This document shows positions 43,414 through 51,555 of a DNA stretch of 64,000 bases, in pieces. The notes under the pieces are model-generated. The model ran no database searches. It was not told the DNA's origin and saw only the letters and a program-made list of their open reading frames with translations. This DNA comes from G963668185 sp965237445. GTDB lineage: Bacteria; Chloroflexota; Dehalococcoidia; Lucifugimonadales; G963668185. The stretch covers positions 558,001 through 622,000 of the forward strand of contig OZ250142.1 of assembly GCA_965237445.1 (NCBI GenBank), given 5' to 3'. The position numbers and the translations under genes are program-made. Numbering within the stretch: the stretch's first letter is position 1; each line of letters opens with the position of its first letter.

Positions 43414-44464
43414 GTTCGTCTGCCGAGCCGTTGGGGGCGGGTCCGGCCGCCCATGCCGCGACGCGGTCTCTGAGCGCGGTCAGAGCTTTTTCGGCGGCTC
43501 TCAGCGCCGAGAGCGTGAAGTTCATCCGGTTGCGGTAGTTCACCGTCATGCAGAGGTATCTGAAGGCGAGGGGATCGAAGCCTCGTTCAACCAGATCGTC
43601 GAGTATGAAGACGTTGCCGGACGACTTGGCCATCTTCACTCCATCGACCAGCAGATGTTGGCCGTGCACCCAGTGCCGAACGTACTGCTCGTCAAATGCG
43701 GCCTCGCTCTGTGCGATTTCGCCTTCGTGATGGGGGAAGATGTTGTCGACGCCGCCGGTATGGATGTCCAGCCTGGGGCCGAGGTACTTGGTGGCCATGG
43801 CCGAGCACTCGATGTGCCAGCCGGGGAAGCCGTCTCCCCAAGGGCTGGGCCATTTCATCTCACGGCCCGGCTCAGCTAGCTTCCAGAGCGTGAAATCGCG
43901 CGGGTCTCTCTTTTGGGGATCGGCCTCTACGCGGACGCCTTCAGCCAGGCCTTCTCCCCTGTTGCCGGAGAGCTTGCCGTAGTTCTCGAAGCTTGCCACA
44001 TCGAAGTAGACGTTTCCGGCAACCTCGTACGCATGGCCCTTGTCGACCAGCTTGCGGACGATTTCGAGCATCTCAGGGACATGATCGGTAGCCCAAGGCA
44101 GATGCGAAGCGGGCCGAATGTTGAGCCGCTCCTCATCGCGGGAGAAGGCATCGGCGTAATGCCGGGCGATCTCCTGGGGTGTCTTGCCCTCCTCCAAGGC
44201 GGCAAGAATGACGCGGTCGCCTCCCTGCTCGAGGGCCTCCTGCCGCATGTGGCCGACGTCGGTGATGTTCTTGACGTGGACTACTTCGTAGCCGTGGCGT
44301 TCCAGGACCCGCCTGATCCAATCAGCCATCAGATAGCTTCTCAGATTGCCGACGTGTGCGTCCCTGTAAACGGTGGGGCCGCAGGTGTACATGCGAACGA
44401 CGCCCGGCTCGACGGTCTGAATCTCTTCGACCTTGTGTCCGAGGGTGTTTGTTACGCGAAGCAA
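43247..44464 (-). CDS. cysS: Cysteine-tRNA ligase, frameshifted near its C-terminus
   Basis: CysS charges tRNA-Cys. From 44464 (MLRVTNTLGHKVEEIQ) the frame shows the zinc Cys and HIGH-like region MYTCGPTVYRDAHVGNLRS at 25-43, LDIHTGGVDNIFPHHEGEIAQS near 221-242 with zinc ligands, and the KMSKS-like MAKSSGNVF near 269-277. After WRMAKSP near 375 the frame diverges into nonfamily residues, while the expected continuation (LPSRSKLDLLREWD) is in the next frame. Correcting one base near 43300 restores a full CysS that runs into the glycosyltransferase. As it is essential in most bacteria, a sequencing error is possible. Confidence 0.88.
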   Translation of the reverse strand: MLRVTNTLGHKVEEIQTVEPGVVRMYTCGPTVYRDAHVGNLRSYLMADWIRRVLERHGYEVVHVKNITDVGHMRQEALEQGGDRVILAALEEGKTPQEIARHYADAFSRDEERLNIRPASHLPWATDHVPEMLEIVRKLVDKGHAYEVAGNVYFDVASFENYGKLSGNRGEGLAEGVRVEADPQKRDPRDFTLWKLAEPGREMKWPSPWGDGFPGWHIECSAMATKYLGPRLDIHTGGVDNIFPHHEGEIAQSEAAFDEQYVRHWVHGQHLLVDGVKMAKSSGNVFILDDLVERGFDPLAFRYLCMTVNYRNRMNFTLSALRAAEKALTALRDRVAAWAAGPAPNGSADEHAAAWSNRFWERLDDDLDIPGGLAELWRMAKSPIAFTVEARPPQRVGRRPWPGPR

Positions 44465-44596
44465 ACTCTAGCCCCTTGAAAGCCGGAACTTCGCAGCGAT
44501 GCGAGAATCCGATCTTACCACCGAGCCAGCGCACCAACTAGCGAATGCGGGCGAATGTACAACGGTTACGCGCATTCGGGCAACAGGGTATCCTCA

Positions 44597-44628
44597 GGCC
44601 AAACCGTCAATTGGCCAAACCGTCAATT
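44597..44628. repeat. 16-bp tandem duplication in the ggt leader
   Basis: GGCCAAACCGTCAATT occurs twice without gap, then GG. It lies 29 bp before the TTG start of the gamma-glutamyltransferase gene, within its likely promoter or leader, between divergently transcribed cysS and ggt. Each unit contains the palindrome TTGGCCAA at the junction. Confidence 0.75.
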
Positions 44629-44657
44629 GGACGCGAACACTTGCAAGGAGGGCTAAC

Positions 44658-46370
44658 TTGCAGCGCAGCAAACTAGTCTCGACGCGGGAGGAACTGGTAG
44701 CCGAAAACGGCGTGGCGACGGGAGGCCACCAAGCGGAGGCTGACGCCGGAGTGCGCATGCTGCAGGATGGAGGAAACGCGGTGGACGCGGCGGTTGCAGC
44801 GGCGTTCACTACGTTCGCGGTGGAGCCGTCGAACTGCGGCCTAGGCGGGTACGACCACATCTCGATCTACATGGCGGAACGGCAGGAGTTCGTGTCGATC
44901 GACGCATATCTGAGGGCACCGGGCAAGATCCGGCCCGAAGCGTACCAGCCGGACCTGTCACAGCCATTCATGTACTACGGCCATCCGCTGACAATCGGAA
45001 GGGTGGCGCAGAGGGGCTACCTCGCGGCGGGCGTCCCGGGAGCCGTTGCGGGACTATGCTCAGCACACGAGATGTTTGGACGGCTGCCGCTGGCACATGT
45101 GCTGCAGCCAGCAATCGAGGCGGCAGAGGCCGGTCTGCCTGTGACAATGGAACTGGCGAACTTCATCGGTGGGGCGCTCAACCAGATCAGGGAGCTTCCT
45201 CACACGGCGGAGGTGCTTCTGAGGAATGGGAACCCTCCTCCGGCCGACAGAGACGGCGCGGAGTCGAAGCTGGACCTGTCGGACATGGCGAAGACGTTCC
45301 GGCTGATCGCGGACCAAGGGCCAAAGGGCTTCTACACAGGGCCGGTCGCAGAGGCCATCGAGCGGGAGGTGGCAGGGAACGGCGGGTTCGTCACGGCGGC
45401 GGACCTCGAAGCGTACCGTCCGAAGGTGCTGAGAGAGTCGCCGGGGCGCTACCGCGACTACGACTACGTCACCGCGAACGACCATCTCAGCTACGAGATT
45501 ATGAACATACTCGACCACTACGACATCGCCTCGTATGGACCGGGGTCGGCGGAAAGTCACCACCTAATGGGAGAGGCGCTGGGACATGCATTCATAGACA
45601 ACAAGACTCACTATGGCGACCCGGACTACGAACGCAGCCCTGCCAATGGGATCGTGAGCCGCGCGTTCGCCGAAGAGCGCGCTAAGGGCATCGACGTCAA
45701 CTCCGTTGCGACGCGCCCAATTACCGCCGCAAACCCATGGCCGTTCGAGAAGGATGCGGAGCCGCCGGAGGTGATCTCGAACATGCCGACGCTGGGCAAG
45801 ATCGAAGGCACCAGCCAGGTGGCCGCGGTCGACCGCGAGGGCAATATGGTGACGATCATCACCAGCCTGTCTTCGGCGTTCGGGTGCCAGGTGCTGGTCC
45901 CCGGGACAGGGGTGTTCCTGAACAACGGAATGCAGAACTTCGATCCGCGCCCCGATCATCCGAACAGGATCAGGCCGGGAAAGATGCCGATCTTCGCAGC
46001 GCCCACAGTGGTGGCGACGAGGAACGGGCGGGCGGTGTTCGGTGCGTGCGGATCGGGAGGCTACCGGATTGCGACGGCGGTTCTGAGCACGATGGTCAAC
46101 ACGCTGGACCACGGCATGAGCATCCAAGAAGCGGCCGACGCACCGCGCGTGCACTGCGACGGCGACGTGCTGTACGTGGACGCTCTGATCCCGGAAGATG
46201 TTCGAGACCAGCTTTCAGAGATGGGGCACGAGATTGTGATCCAGGACTCGCAGCGGTCGCCGTCATGGGGGACGTTCGGCCGCGTCAATGCGATCCGCGT
46301 CGACGAGAAGACCGGGCTCATGCACACGGGCCTGAACCCGGCCTGGAGCACGGCCGCGGCCGGGTACTAG
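44658..46370 (+). CDS. ggt: Gamma-glutamyltransferase family protein
   Basis: About 570 residues from TTG 44658, chosen because AGGAGGG lies 7 bases upstream and the family N-terminus begins there; the frame is open from 44499. GGT enzymes are Ntn hydrolases cleaved before a Thr that attacks the gamma-glutamyl bond. Seen: HQAEADAGVRMLQDGGNAVDAAVAAAF at 24-50 (all but the first His typical), PGAVAGLCSAHEMFG near 127-141, the processing site Thr385 in EGTSQVAAVD (usually TTHxSVVD), and PGTGVFLNNGMQNF. No signal peptide, so it is probably cytoplasmic or acts on other amides, as in cephalosporin-acylase-like members. The His and second Thr of TTH are absent. Confidence 0.85.
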   Translation: MQRSKLVSTREELVAENGVATGGHQAEADAGVRMLQDGGNAVDAAVAAAFTTFAVEPSNCGLGGYDHISIYMAERQEFVSIDAYLRAPGKIRPEAYQPDLSQPFMYYGHPLTIGRVAQRGYLAAGVPGAVAGLCSAHEMFGRLPLAHVLQPAIEAAEAGLPVTMELANFIGGALNQIRELPHTAEVLLRNGNPPPADRDGAESKLDLSDMAKTFRLIADQGPKGFYTGPVAEAIEREVAGNGGFVTAADLEAYRPKVLRESPGRYRDYDYVTANDHLSYEIMNILDHYDIASYGPGSAESHHLMGEALGHAFIDNKTHYGDPDYERSPANGIVSRAFAEERAKGIDVNSVATRPITAANPWPFEKDAEPPEVISNMPTLGKIEGTSQVAAVDREGNMVTIITSLSSAFGCQVLVPGTGVFLNNGMQNFDPRPDHPNRIRPGKMPIFAAPTVVATRNGRAVFGACGSGGYRIATAVLSTMVNTLDHGMSIQEAADAPRVHCDGDVLYVDALIPEDVRDQLSEMGHEIVIQDSQRSPSWGTFGRVNAIRVDEKTGLMHTGLNPAWSTAAAGY

Positions 46371-46419
46371 CCGGCAACGGGCGGCTCGCGGTCATGTTCC
46401 TGAACACAAGGAGCAGCAC

Positions 46420-47610
46420 GTGAAGATAACCGGAATCGAGACTTTCATTGTGGACGGCGGCTGGAGGCCGTGGATCTTCATGAAGGTGACGACGGACGAG
46501 GGGATCACGGGGTACGGTGAGTGCAGCGATACCCGGTCGCCTATGGGAATTTTGGGCGCGGTGGAGGACCTGAAGCCGGTATTGATCGGAACCGACCCTC
46601 GGGCGTACGAAATGCGATTCTGGGACATGTACAGGATCATGCGTCAGAGCCCCGGCGGACTCGCCGCGAAGGCCATCGCCGGAATCGAGTGCGCGCTCGT
46701 TGACATCAAGGCGAAGGCGCTTGGGATCTCGGTGGTCGAGCTGTTCGGCGGGCCTACGCGCGACAGCGTTCGGCTCTACTGGTCGCACTGCGGGACGGTG
46801 CGCGCCCGCATGCACGAGCTGCTGGACGTGCCGCCGCTCAGGAGTATGGACGACATCCACGACCTGGGCCGCGAGGTTGTAAGCAAGGGCTACACGGCAC
46901 TGAAGACGAACGTGGTCATTCCTGGCGAGCCGGCGCGGGTCTGGGGCGGCGGATTCGGCCACGGGCCGGGCACCACCGACCAAGTGGTCAGCCGGCAAAT
47001 GCTGCGGCACATCGAGACGCTGATCGGCACGTTCAGGGATGCCGTGGGGCCGGACGTGGACATAAACCTGGACCTCAACTTCAACGTGAAGCCAGAGTCG
47101 GCAATGCGAATCGCGAAGGTGCTGGAGCAGTTCGATTTGCTGTGGCTCGAGATCGATATGTACGACCCGGAGTCGATTCTGCAGATCAAGCAGTCGACAT
47201 CCACGAGGATTTGCACGGGCGAGAACCTGTTCTACATGCGAGAGTACCTGCCGTACTTCCGGCTCCGGGCGGCGGACGTGTTCATGGTGGACGTGCCGTG
47301 GAACGGCTTCAGCCAGTCCAAGAAAGTCGGAGACCTTGCAGAGGCGCACCAATTGAACGTGGCGCCGCACAACTACTACAGCCACCTGGCATCGGCGATC
47401 AGCGCGAGCCTGTGCGCAGTGCTGCCGAACGTGCGCATTATGGAGACCGACGTTGACGACGTGCCCTGGAAGGACGACCTGACGACGGTCAAGCCGGTGA
47501 TCGAGAGCGGCTACTACAAGACGCCGACCGGGCCGGGATGGGGGACGGACCTCAACGAGGAGGTTGCATTGGAGCACTCGTGGCAGGGCGGGGCCAAGTG
47601 GCGAGGGTAA
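46420..47610 (+). CDS. Mandelate racemase/muconate lactonizing enzyme family protein
   Basis: 396 residues from GTG 46420 with AAGGAGC upstream. Enolase superfamily, which abstracts the alpha proton of carboxylates, mostly sugar acids. Seen: the N-terminal capping domain (GECSDTRSPMGIL near 33-45), the barrel Lys162 in LKTN where most members have KxK, metal ligands in NLDLNFN near 211-217 and WLEIDMYDPE near 239-248, CTGENLF near 267, and a general-base His in VAPHNYYSHLA near 310-320. It follows ggt by 50 bp. Substrate unknown; enolase-superfamily paralogs are abundant in some marine Chloroflexota. Confidence 0.88.
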   Translation: MKITGIETFIVDGGWRPWIFMKVTTDEGITGYGECSDTRSPMGILGAVEDLKPVLIGTDPRAYEMRFWDMYRIMRQSPGGLAAKAIAGIECALVDIKAKALGISVVELFGGPTRDSVRLYWSHCGTVRARMHELLDVPPLRSMDDIHDLGREVVSKGYTALKTNVVIPGEPARVWGGGFGHGPGTTDQVVSRQMLRHIETLIGTFRDAVGPDVDINLDLNFNVKPESAMRIAKVLEQFDLLWLEIDMYDPESILQIKQSTSTRICTGENLFYMREYLPYFRLRAADVFMVDVPWNGFSQSKKVGDLAEAHQLNVAPHNYYSHLASAISASLCAVLPNVRIMETDVDDVPWKDDLTTVKPVIESGYYKTPTGPGWGTDLNEEVALEHSWQGGAKWRG

Positions 47611-47737
47611 CCGCGGCGGCGGCGGTTGCGCTTGTGTGCCGTGGCCTCTGAGTTTATCCTAGGCGCCTGTAAGAATTCCGCTGCGCTCTTGTGCGCAGCA
47701 GTTGCTAAAAGACACTAACCAGGAGGTCCATACAAGA

Positions 47738-48880
47738 ATGGCCGATCTTTCACGAACAACCGCCATTGTCGGCGTAGCCGAGTCCGACGAGATAGGGCGC
47801 GTTGAGAACAAATCGTCGCTTCAGCACCACGCCGAGGCGGCCTACAACGCCCTTGAGGACGCCGGTCTGAAGCTGAGCGACGTGGACGGACTGATGACGG
47901 CCGGGTTCTCCACACTCACACTCGCGGAATACCTGGGAATGGAGCCGAAGTTCACGGACTGCACGGCAGTCGGCGGGTCCTCCTTTGTGATACACATTGC
48001 GCACGCGGTCGCGGCGATCAACGCGGGCTACTGCGAGACGGTTTTGGTAACACACGGGGAGGCAGGCCGAAGCTCGCGAGCGCGCAGAGGGTCCAATTCG
48101 TCGGAGTCAGGGCCTCAGTACGAGGTGCCATACGGCATCATGGGGGCCCCTGTCAGCTACGCGATGGCGTGCCGACGGTACATGCACCAGTACGGCGAGG
48201 AGCGGACGCGGCAGGCCATGGCCGAGATCGCGGTGTCGACGCGCAAGTGGGCGCTGATGAACCCGAAGTCCTACATGAAGGACCCGATGTCGTTCGACGA
48301 ATACCATGAGTCACGCTGGATAGCGTGGCCGTTCCACCTGCCAGACTGCTGCGTTGTGACCGACGCGGGAGGCGCCTACGTGATCACGACGGCGGAGCGA
48401 GCGCGGGACCTCAAGAAGGCGCCTGCGTACGTACTTGGAGCGGCGGAGGGCCATGACCACGGGATCATCAGCCAGATGCCTGACCTAACGCGGCCGATTT
48501 CCCGCGAGACGGGCCCCAAGGCGCTGGAGCGGGCCGGTCTGACGCACGACGACATAGACCTAGCGATGATCTATGACTCGTTTACTTACACGGTGCTTGC
48601 AAGCCTCGAGGCGCTTGGGTTCTGCGGGTCCGGCGAAGGGCCGGACTTCGTGGCCAACCAGCGCACAGCGCCCGGCGGCGACTTTGCACTGAACACGTCC
48701 GGCGGCGGACTCTCTTACACGCACTCCGGGATGTACGGCATGTTCCTGGTGCTGGAGGCGGTGCGCCAGATGCGAGGAGAGGCGGGCGAACGGCAGATCG
48801 ACAAGCACGACCTATGCTTGATAAACGGCACCGGAGGCGCGCTATCGTCGACGGGCACCGTGATTGTGTCCGCAAGCTAG
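47738..48880 (+). CDS. Thiolase / SCP-x type acetyl-CoA acetyltransferase
   Basis: 380 residues from ATG 47738, with AGGAGG 11 bases upstream. The sequence is of the thiolase-like lipid-transfer/SCP-x group (IVGVAESDEIGRV at the N-terminus, GSSFVIHIAHAVAAINAGYCETVLV near 87-111, HDDIDLAMIYDSFTY and NTSGGGLSYTHSGMYG near 310-338). The usual active-site Cys region reads TAVGGSSFV, without a Cys, as in many members of this group that work with a DUF35 partner. That partner follows 44 bp later. Probable role in side-chain breakdown or acyl-CoA metabolism. Confidence 0.85.
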   Translation: MADLSRTTAIVGVAESDEIGRVENKSSLQHHAEAAYNALEDAGLKLSDVDGLMTAGFSTLTLAEYLGMEPKFTDCTAVGGSSFVIHIAHAVAAINAGYCETVLVTHGEAGRSSRARRGSNSSESGPQYEVPYGIMGAPVSYAMACRRYMHQYGEERTRQAMAEIAVSTRKWALMNPKSYMKDPMSFDEYHESRWIAWPFHLPDCCVVTDAGGAYVITTAERARDLKKAPAYVLGAAEGHDHGIISQMPDLTRPISRETGPKALERAGLTHDDIDLAMIYDSFTYTVLASLEALGFCGSGEGPDFVANQRTAPGGDFALNTSGGGLSYTHSGMYGMFLVLEAVRQMRGEAGERQIDKHDLCLINGTGGALSSTGTVIVSAS

Positions 48881-48924
48881 AGGGCTTGCCGCATCCAACT
48901 TCAACAGTAACTCAAGGAGCAACA

Positions 48925-49341
48925 ATGTCGCAGGGATACAACAAGCCCCTTCCCCAGCCCCAGCAGGAGTCGGACCATTACTGGGACAAAGCCAAAGAGC
49001 ATGAGCTATGGCTCCGCAAGTGCGACGACTGCGGCAACGCGTACTTCTTTCCACGGGACATCTCGCCTTGCTGTTTCTCCAGGAACACGTCCTGGACGCA
49101 GGCGAGCGGAAAGGCCAAGCTGTTCACGTATGCGATCGTTCACCGGCCGTTCCATCCGGGCTACGTGGACGACCTGCCGTACGTAGTGGCCATCGTGGAG
49201 CTGGAAGAGGGCCCGAAGATGGCCAGCAACATCGTGATGGACGATCCGACGCCCGAGAAGCTGCAGATCGATATGCCGCTACAGGTTGTGTTCGACGACG
49301 TCACTGACGAGATCACCCTGCCGAAGTTCCAGCCCGCGTAA
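48925..49341 (+). CDS. DUF35 OB-fold, zinc-ribbon protein (thiolase partner)
   Basis: 138 residues from ATG 48925 with AAGGAG upstream. The N-terminal helix (QESDHYWDKAKEHELWL) and rubredoxin-like zinc ribbon with CDDCGNAYFFPRDISPCC at about 33-50 are followed by an OB-fold (FTYAIVHRPFHPGYVDDLPYVVAIVELEEG). DUF35 proteins form complexes with thiolase- or HMG-CoA-synthase-like enzymes and bridge substrate transfer. The adjacent thiolase-like gene fits exactly. Confidence 0.9.
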   Translation: MSQGYNKPLPQPQQESDHYWDKAKEHELWLRKCDDCGNAYFFPRDISPCCFSRNTSWTQASGKAKLFTYAIVHRPFHPGYVDDLPYVVAIVELEEGPKMASNIVMDDPTPEKLQIDMPLQVVFDDVTDEITLPKFQPA

Positions 49342-49398
49342 GGTACAAGCGCGGCAATAGCGCTCGATCGGCTGCCGGTCGCGGCTGTACGCCGAGCC

Positions 49399-50112
49399 TC
49401 AGCAGAGTTCGGTTATCGAGCGGATGATCCTGTCCGGGGTGACGGTAGCGCCTTCCGGCAGGCCGTTGCCGGGTGCGTCCACCCAGATACCGACCATGCC
49501 CAGGCGCTGCGGCGCGGCGACCTCCCATTCCAAGTTATCGCCAACCATCCAGGCGTCACCGGGTTCAACGCCAAGATGTGTGAGGGCGTGCAGATACGCA
49601 CCGGGTTCGGGCTTGCCGGCGCCGAACTCTTCCTCGACCTGGACGTGACGGAAGTACTGTTCCAGTTGCATGCGGCGAATCTTGGGGCGCTGCACACGCG
49701 TTGACCCGTTCGTCACCAGCGCCAGCATTACGCCTCGCTTTTTCAGCTCAGCCAGTGTTTCGAGGGCACCGGGGTATGCCCTGACGGACTCGACTCTAAG
49801 TGCTTCGAACCCCTCCACCATGGCTGTCTTAGGTGCAACTGCGGTGACGCCCAGCCGGCCGAGGGCGCCCGCGCAGAGTTCCTCTAGAGCGAGGTCCGGG
49901 TCTAGACGGCCCCTGCGGTGGCGGTCATCGTCTCCGAAGTACCAGCGGCGCTCTTCGGTCAAGGCCTCACGCAAGGCCTGTGGCGTGACGCCTTCGACGG
50001 AGGCTGCCACAGCCTCACATACGTGACCCCACGCATAGTACATAGCGCCGTTGAGGTCCAAGATGGTGTTGTCCATGTCGAACAGGATGGCTTTGGGCAG
50101 CAGCGTCGTCAT
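49399..50112 (-). CDS. HAD-superfamily hydrolase
   Basis: 237 residues from ATG 50112. Seen: motif I AILFDMDNTILDLNGA at 8-23 with nucleophile Asp and acid Asp, motif II LALVTNGSTR near 129-138, the Lys of motif III in FGAGKPEPGAY near 159-169, and motif IV WMVGDNLEWEV near 183-193. The small helical cap between I and II is of subclass I, as in phosphoglycolate phosphatase and 5'-nucleotidase-like enzymes. The phosphate-ester substrate is unknown. It follows the DUF971 gene by 34 bp on the same strand. Confidence 0.9.
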   Translation of the reverse strand: MTTLLPKAILFDMDNTILDLNGAMYYAWGHVCEAVAASVEGVTPQALREALTEERRWYFGDDDRHRRGRLDPDLALEELCAGALGRLGVTAVAPKTAMVEGFEALRVESVRAYPGALETLAELKKRGVMLALVTNGSTRVQRPKIRRMQLEQYFRHVQVEEEFGAGKPEPGAYLHALTHLGVEPGDAWMVGDNLEWEVAAPQRLGMVGIWVDAPGNGLPEGATVTPDRIIRSITELC

Positions 50113-50146
50113 ACCGGCGGGCTTCAGTTCGGGGTATGCGCTGCGG

Positions 50147-50518
50147 TCACGTTGCGGGCCAGTCGGCCTTGCATTCGGCGCAGGGGCAGAGGCGGCGCAG
50201 GTCATCGAAAGGGAAAATGCCTGTGTAGTGGCCATCACTCCAGAGGAACTGCACTGCATAGCGACCGACCATGAGGTGGTCCTCCGCGCGTATATCAGCG
50301 GGTACGGTAGCGGGATCTAGAAGCTTGCGGCGACTCCACTCTTCCACACACTCGGCGCAACCGCAGTTCACGCGCAGGTACTTGGCCTCGTACAGGCTGC
50401 AGTGATCGTCATTCCATTCGATGGAGATGCCTTCGGGACCTATGTCGATCTTATGAATGTTCAGTTGAGTCAATTCGTGGTCCCCGTCTATGTCACTTGT
50501 CCACAATCCGGCAAGCAA
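50147..50518 (-). CDS. DUF971 protein (gamma-butyrobetaine hydroxylase N-terminal-like)
   Basis: About 120 residues. The start is a TTG near 50518, and a later TTG (before TQLNIHKIDIG) is also possible. Two repeats of the fold are visible: IEWNDDHCSLYEAKYLRVNCGCAEC near 34-58, and VQFLWSDGHYTGIFPFDDLRRLCPCAEC near 89-116, each with a Cys pair that could hold a metal. Such proteins are found alone or as the N-terminal domain of 2-oxoglutarate oxygenases; stand-alone forms are linked to iron-sulfur metabolism only loosely. It precedes the HAD gene and is divergent from argF. Confidence 0.8.
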   Translation of the reverse strand: MLAGLWTSDIDGDHELTQLNIHKIDIGPEGISIEWNDDHCSLYEAKYLRVNCGCAECVEEWSRRKLLDPATVPADIRAEDHLMVGRYAVQFLWSDGHYTGIFPFDDLRRLCPCAECKADWPAT

Positions 50519-50625
50519 AGCCGGCGCACGCCTGTGGTAGTGGACCAGACAACCATTCTAGCGCACGCCCGGACCTGCTGTTCGCGTTTCTGTCGATGCT
50601 GTAAAATCGAATGCAGGAGGACGCG

Positions 50626-51540
50626 ATGCGCGGCAAAGACTTTCTGGCCATCGGAGACTTGGAGACCGAAGAGATCGGAATGCTGGTCGACCGAGCGGCC
50701 GCGCTCAAGCACGGAGAGCGACCACAAGTGCTGGCCGGCAAGGTGCTTGCACTTATCTTCGAAAAGCCCTCACTCAGGACGCGCGTTAGCTTCGAGGTCG
50801 GCATAAGGCAACTCGGTGGGCAGTGCGTGTACCTCTCAAAGGACGACATCGGACTAGGTACGAGGGAGCCTGCAGAGGACGTGGCGCGGGTTCTGGACAG
50901 ATGGGTGGACGGAATTGTGGCGAGGGTGTTCTCACATCGAAACCTGGAGATACTTGCCGAGCACTTTCGAGCGCCAGTGATTAACGCGCTGTCGGACCTC
51001 GAGCATCCATGCCAGGCCGTTGGGGACCTCTTGACGATTCGGGAGCACAAGGGCGGATTCGACGGAGTGCAGGTTGCGTGGGTTGGAGACGGCAACAACG
51101 TCGCAGGGAGCCTAGCGCTTGCCTGCGCGTCCGTCGGCGCGGGGTTCGCCATGGCTACGCCTGAGCAGTACAAGTTGCCCTCCCCTGTTTGGGAAGAGGC
51201 GAGCCGGCGCGCCTCCCGCAGCGAGTCAGCTATGGAGTGGTCAGTGTCGCCCGCCGTGGCGGTGCAACACGCAGACGTGGTCTACACCGACACGTGGGTG
51301 AGCATGGGAGACGAGGACGAGGCCGATGAGCGAAAGGCCGTGTTCTCCGACTATCAAGTTAATACGGACTTGATGGACAAGGCTAAAGGAGACGCCGTGT
51401 TCATGCACGACATGCCCGCATACCGGGGGAACGAGATCTCGGACGGCATGATCGAAGATGCCAGGTCAGCGGTCTTTGACCAAGCTGAGAACCGGCTGCA
51501 CGGGCAAAACGCCATCATGGTCGACCTCTTCGGCGGCTAA
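50626..51540 (+). CDS. argF: Ornithine carbamoyltransferase family protein
   Basis: 304 residues from ATG 50626 with AGGAGG 5 bases upstream. OTC makes citrulline from ornithine and carbamoyl phosphate. The carbamoyl-phosphate site is intact: EKPSLRTRVSFE at 46-57 and HPCQAVGDLLTI at 127-138. The C-terminal motif normally HCLPAHRG reads HDMPAYRGNEI at 261-271, so the Cys that contacts ornithine is Asp262. The rest of the domain (VFDQAENRLHGQNA) is typical. This may be a true OTC with a tolerated change or a transcarbamylase for another amine. der follows after 15 bp. Confidence 0.82.
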   Translation: MRGKDFLAIGDLETEEIGMLVDRAAALKHGERPQVLAGKVLALIFEKPSLRTRVSFEVGIRQLGGQCVYLSKDDIGLGTREPAEDVARVLDRWVDGIVARVFSHRNLEILAEHFRAPVINALSDLEHPCQAVGDLLTIREHKGGFDGVQVAWVGDGNNVAGSLALACASVGAGFAMATPEQYKLPSPVWEEASRRASRSESAMEWSVSPAVAVQHADVVYTDTWVSMGDEDEADERKAVFSDYQVNTDLMDKAKGDAVFMHDMPAYRGNEISDGMIEDARSAVFDQAENRLHGQNAIMVDLFGG

Positions 51541-51555
51541 GGAACGGAACCCCCT

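Noticed and set aside
46318..47577. A 419-codon minus-strand frame
   Set aside because: Antisense to the enolase-superfamily gene, with a His/Arg-rich composition typical of a shadow frame.
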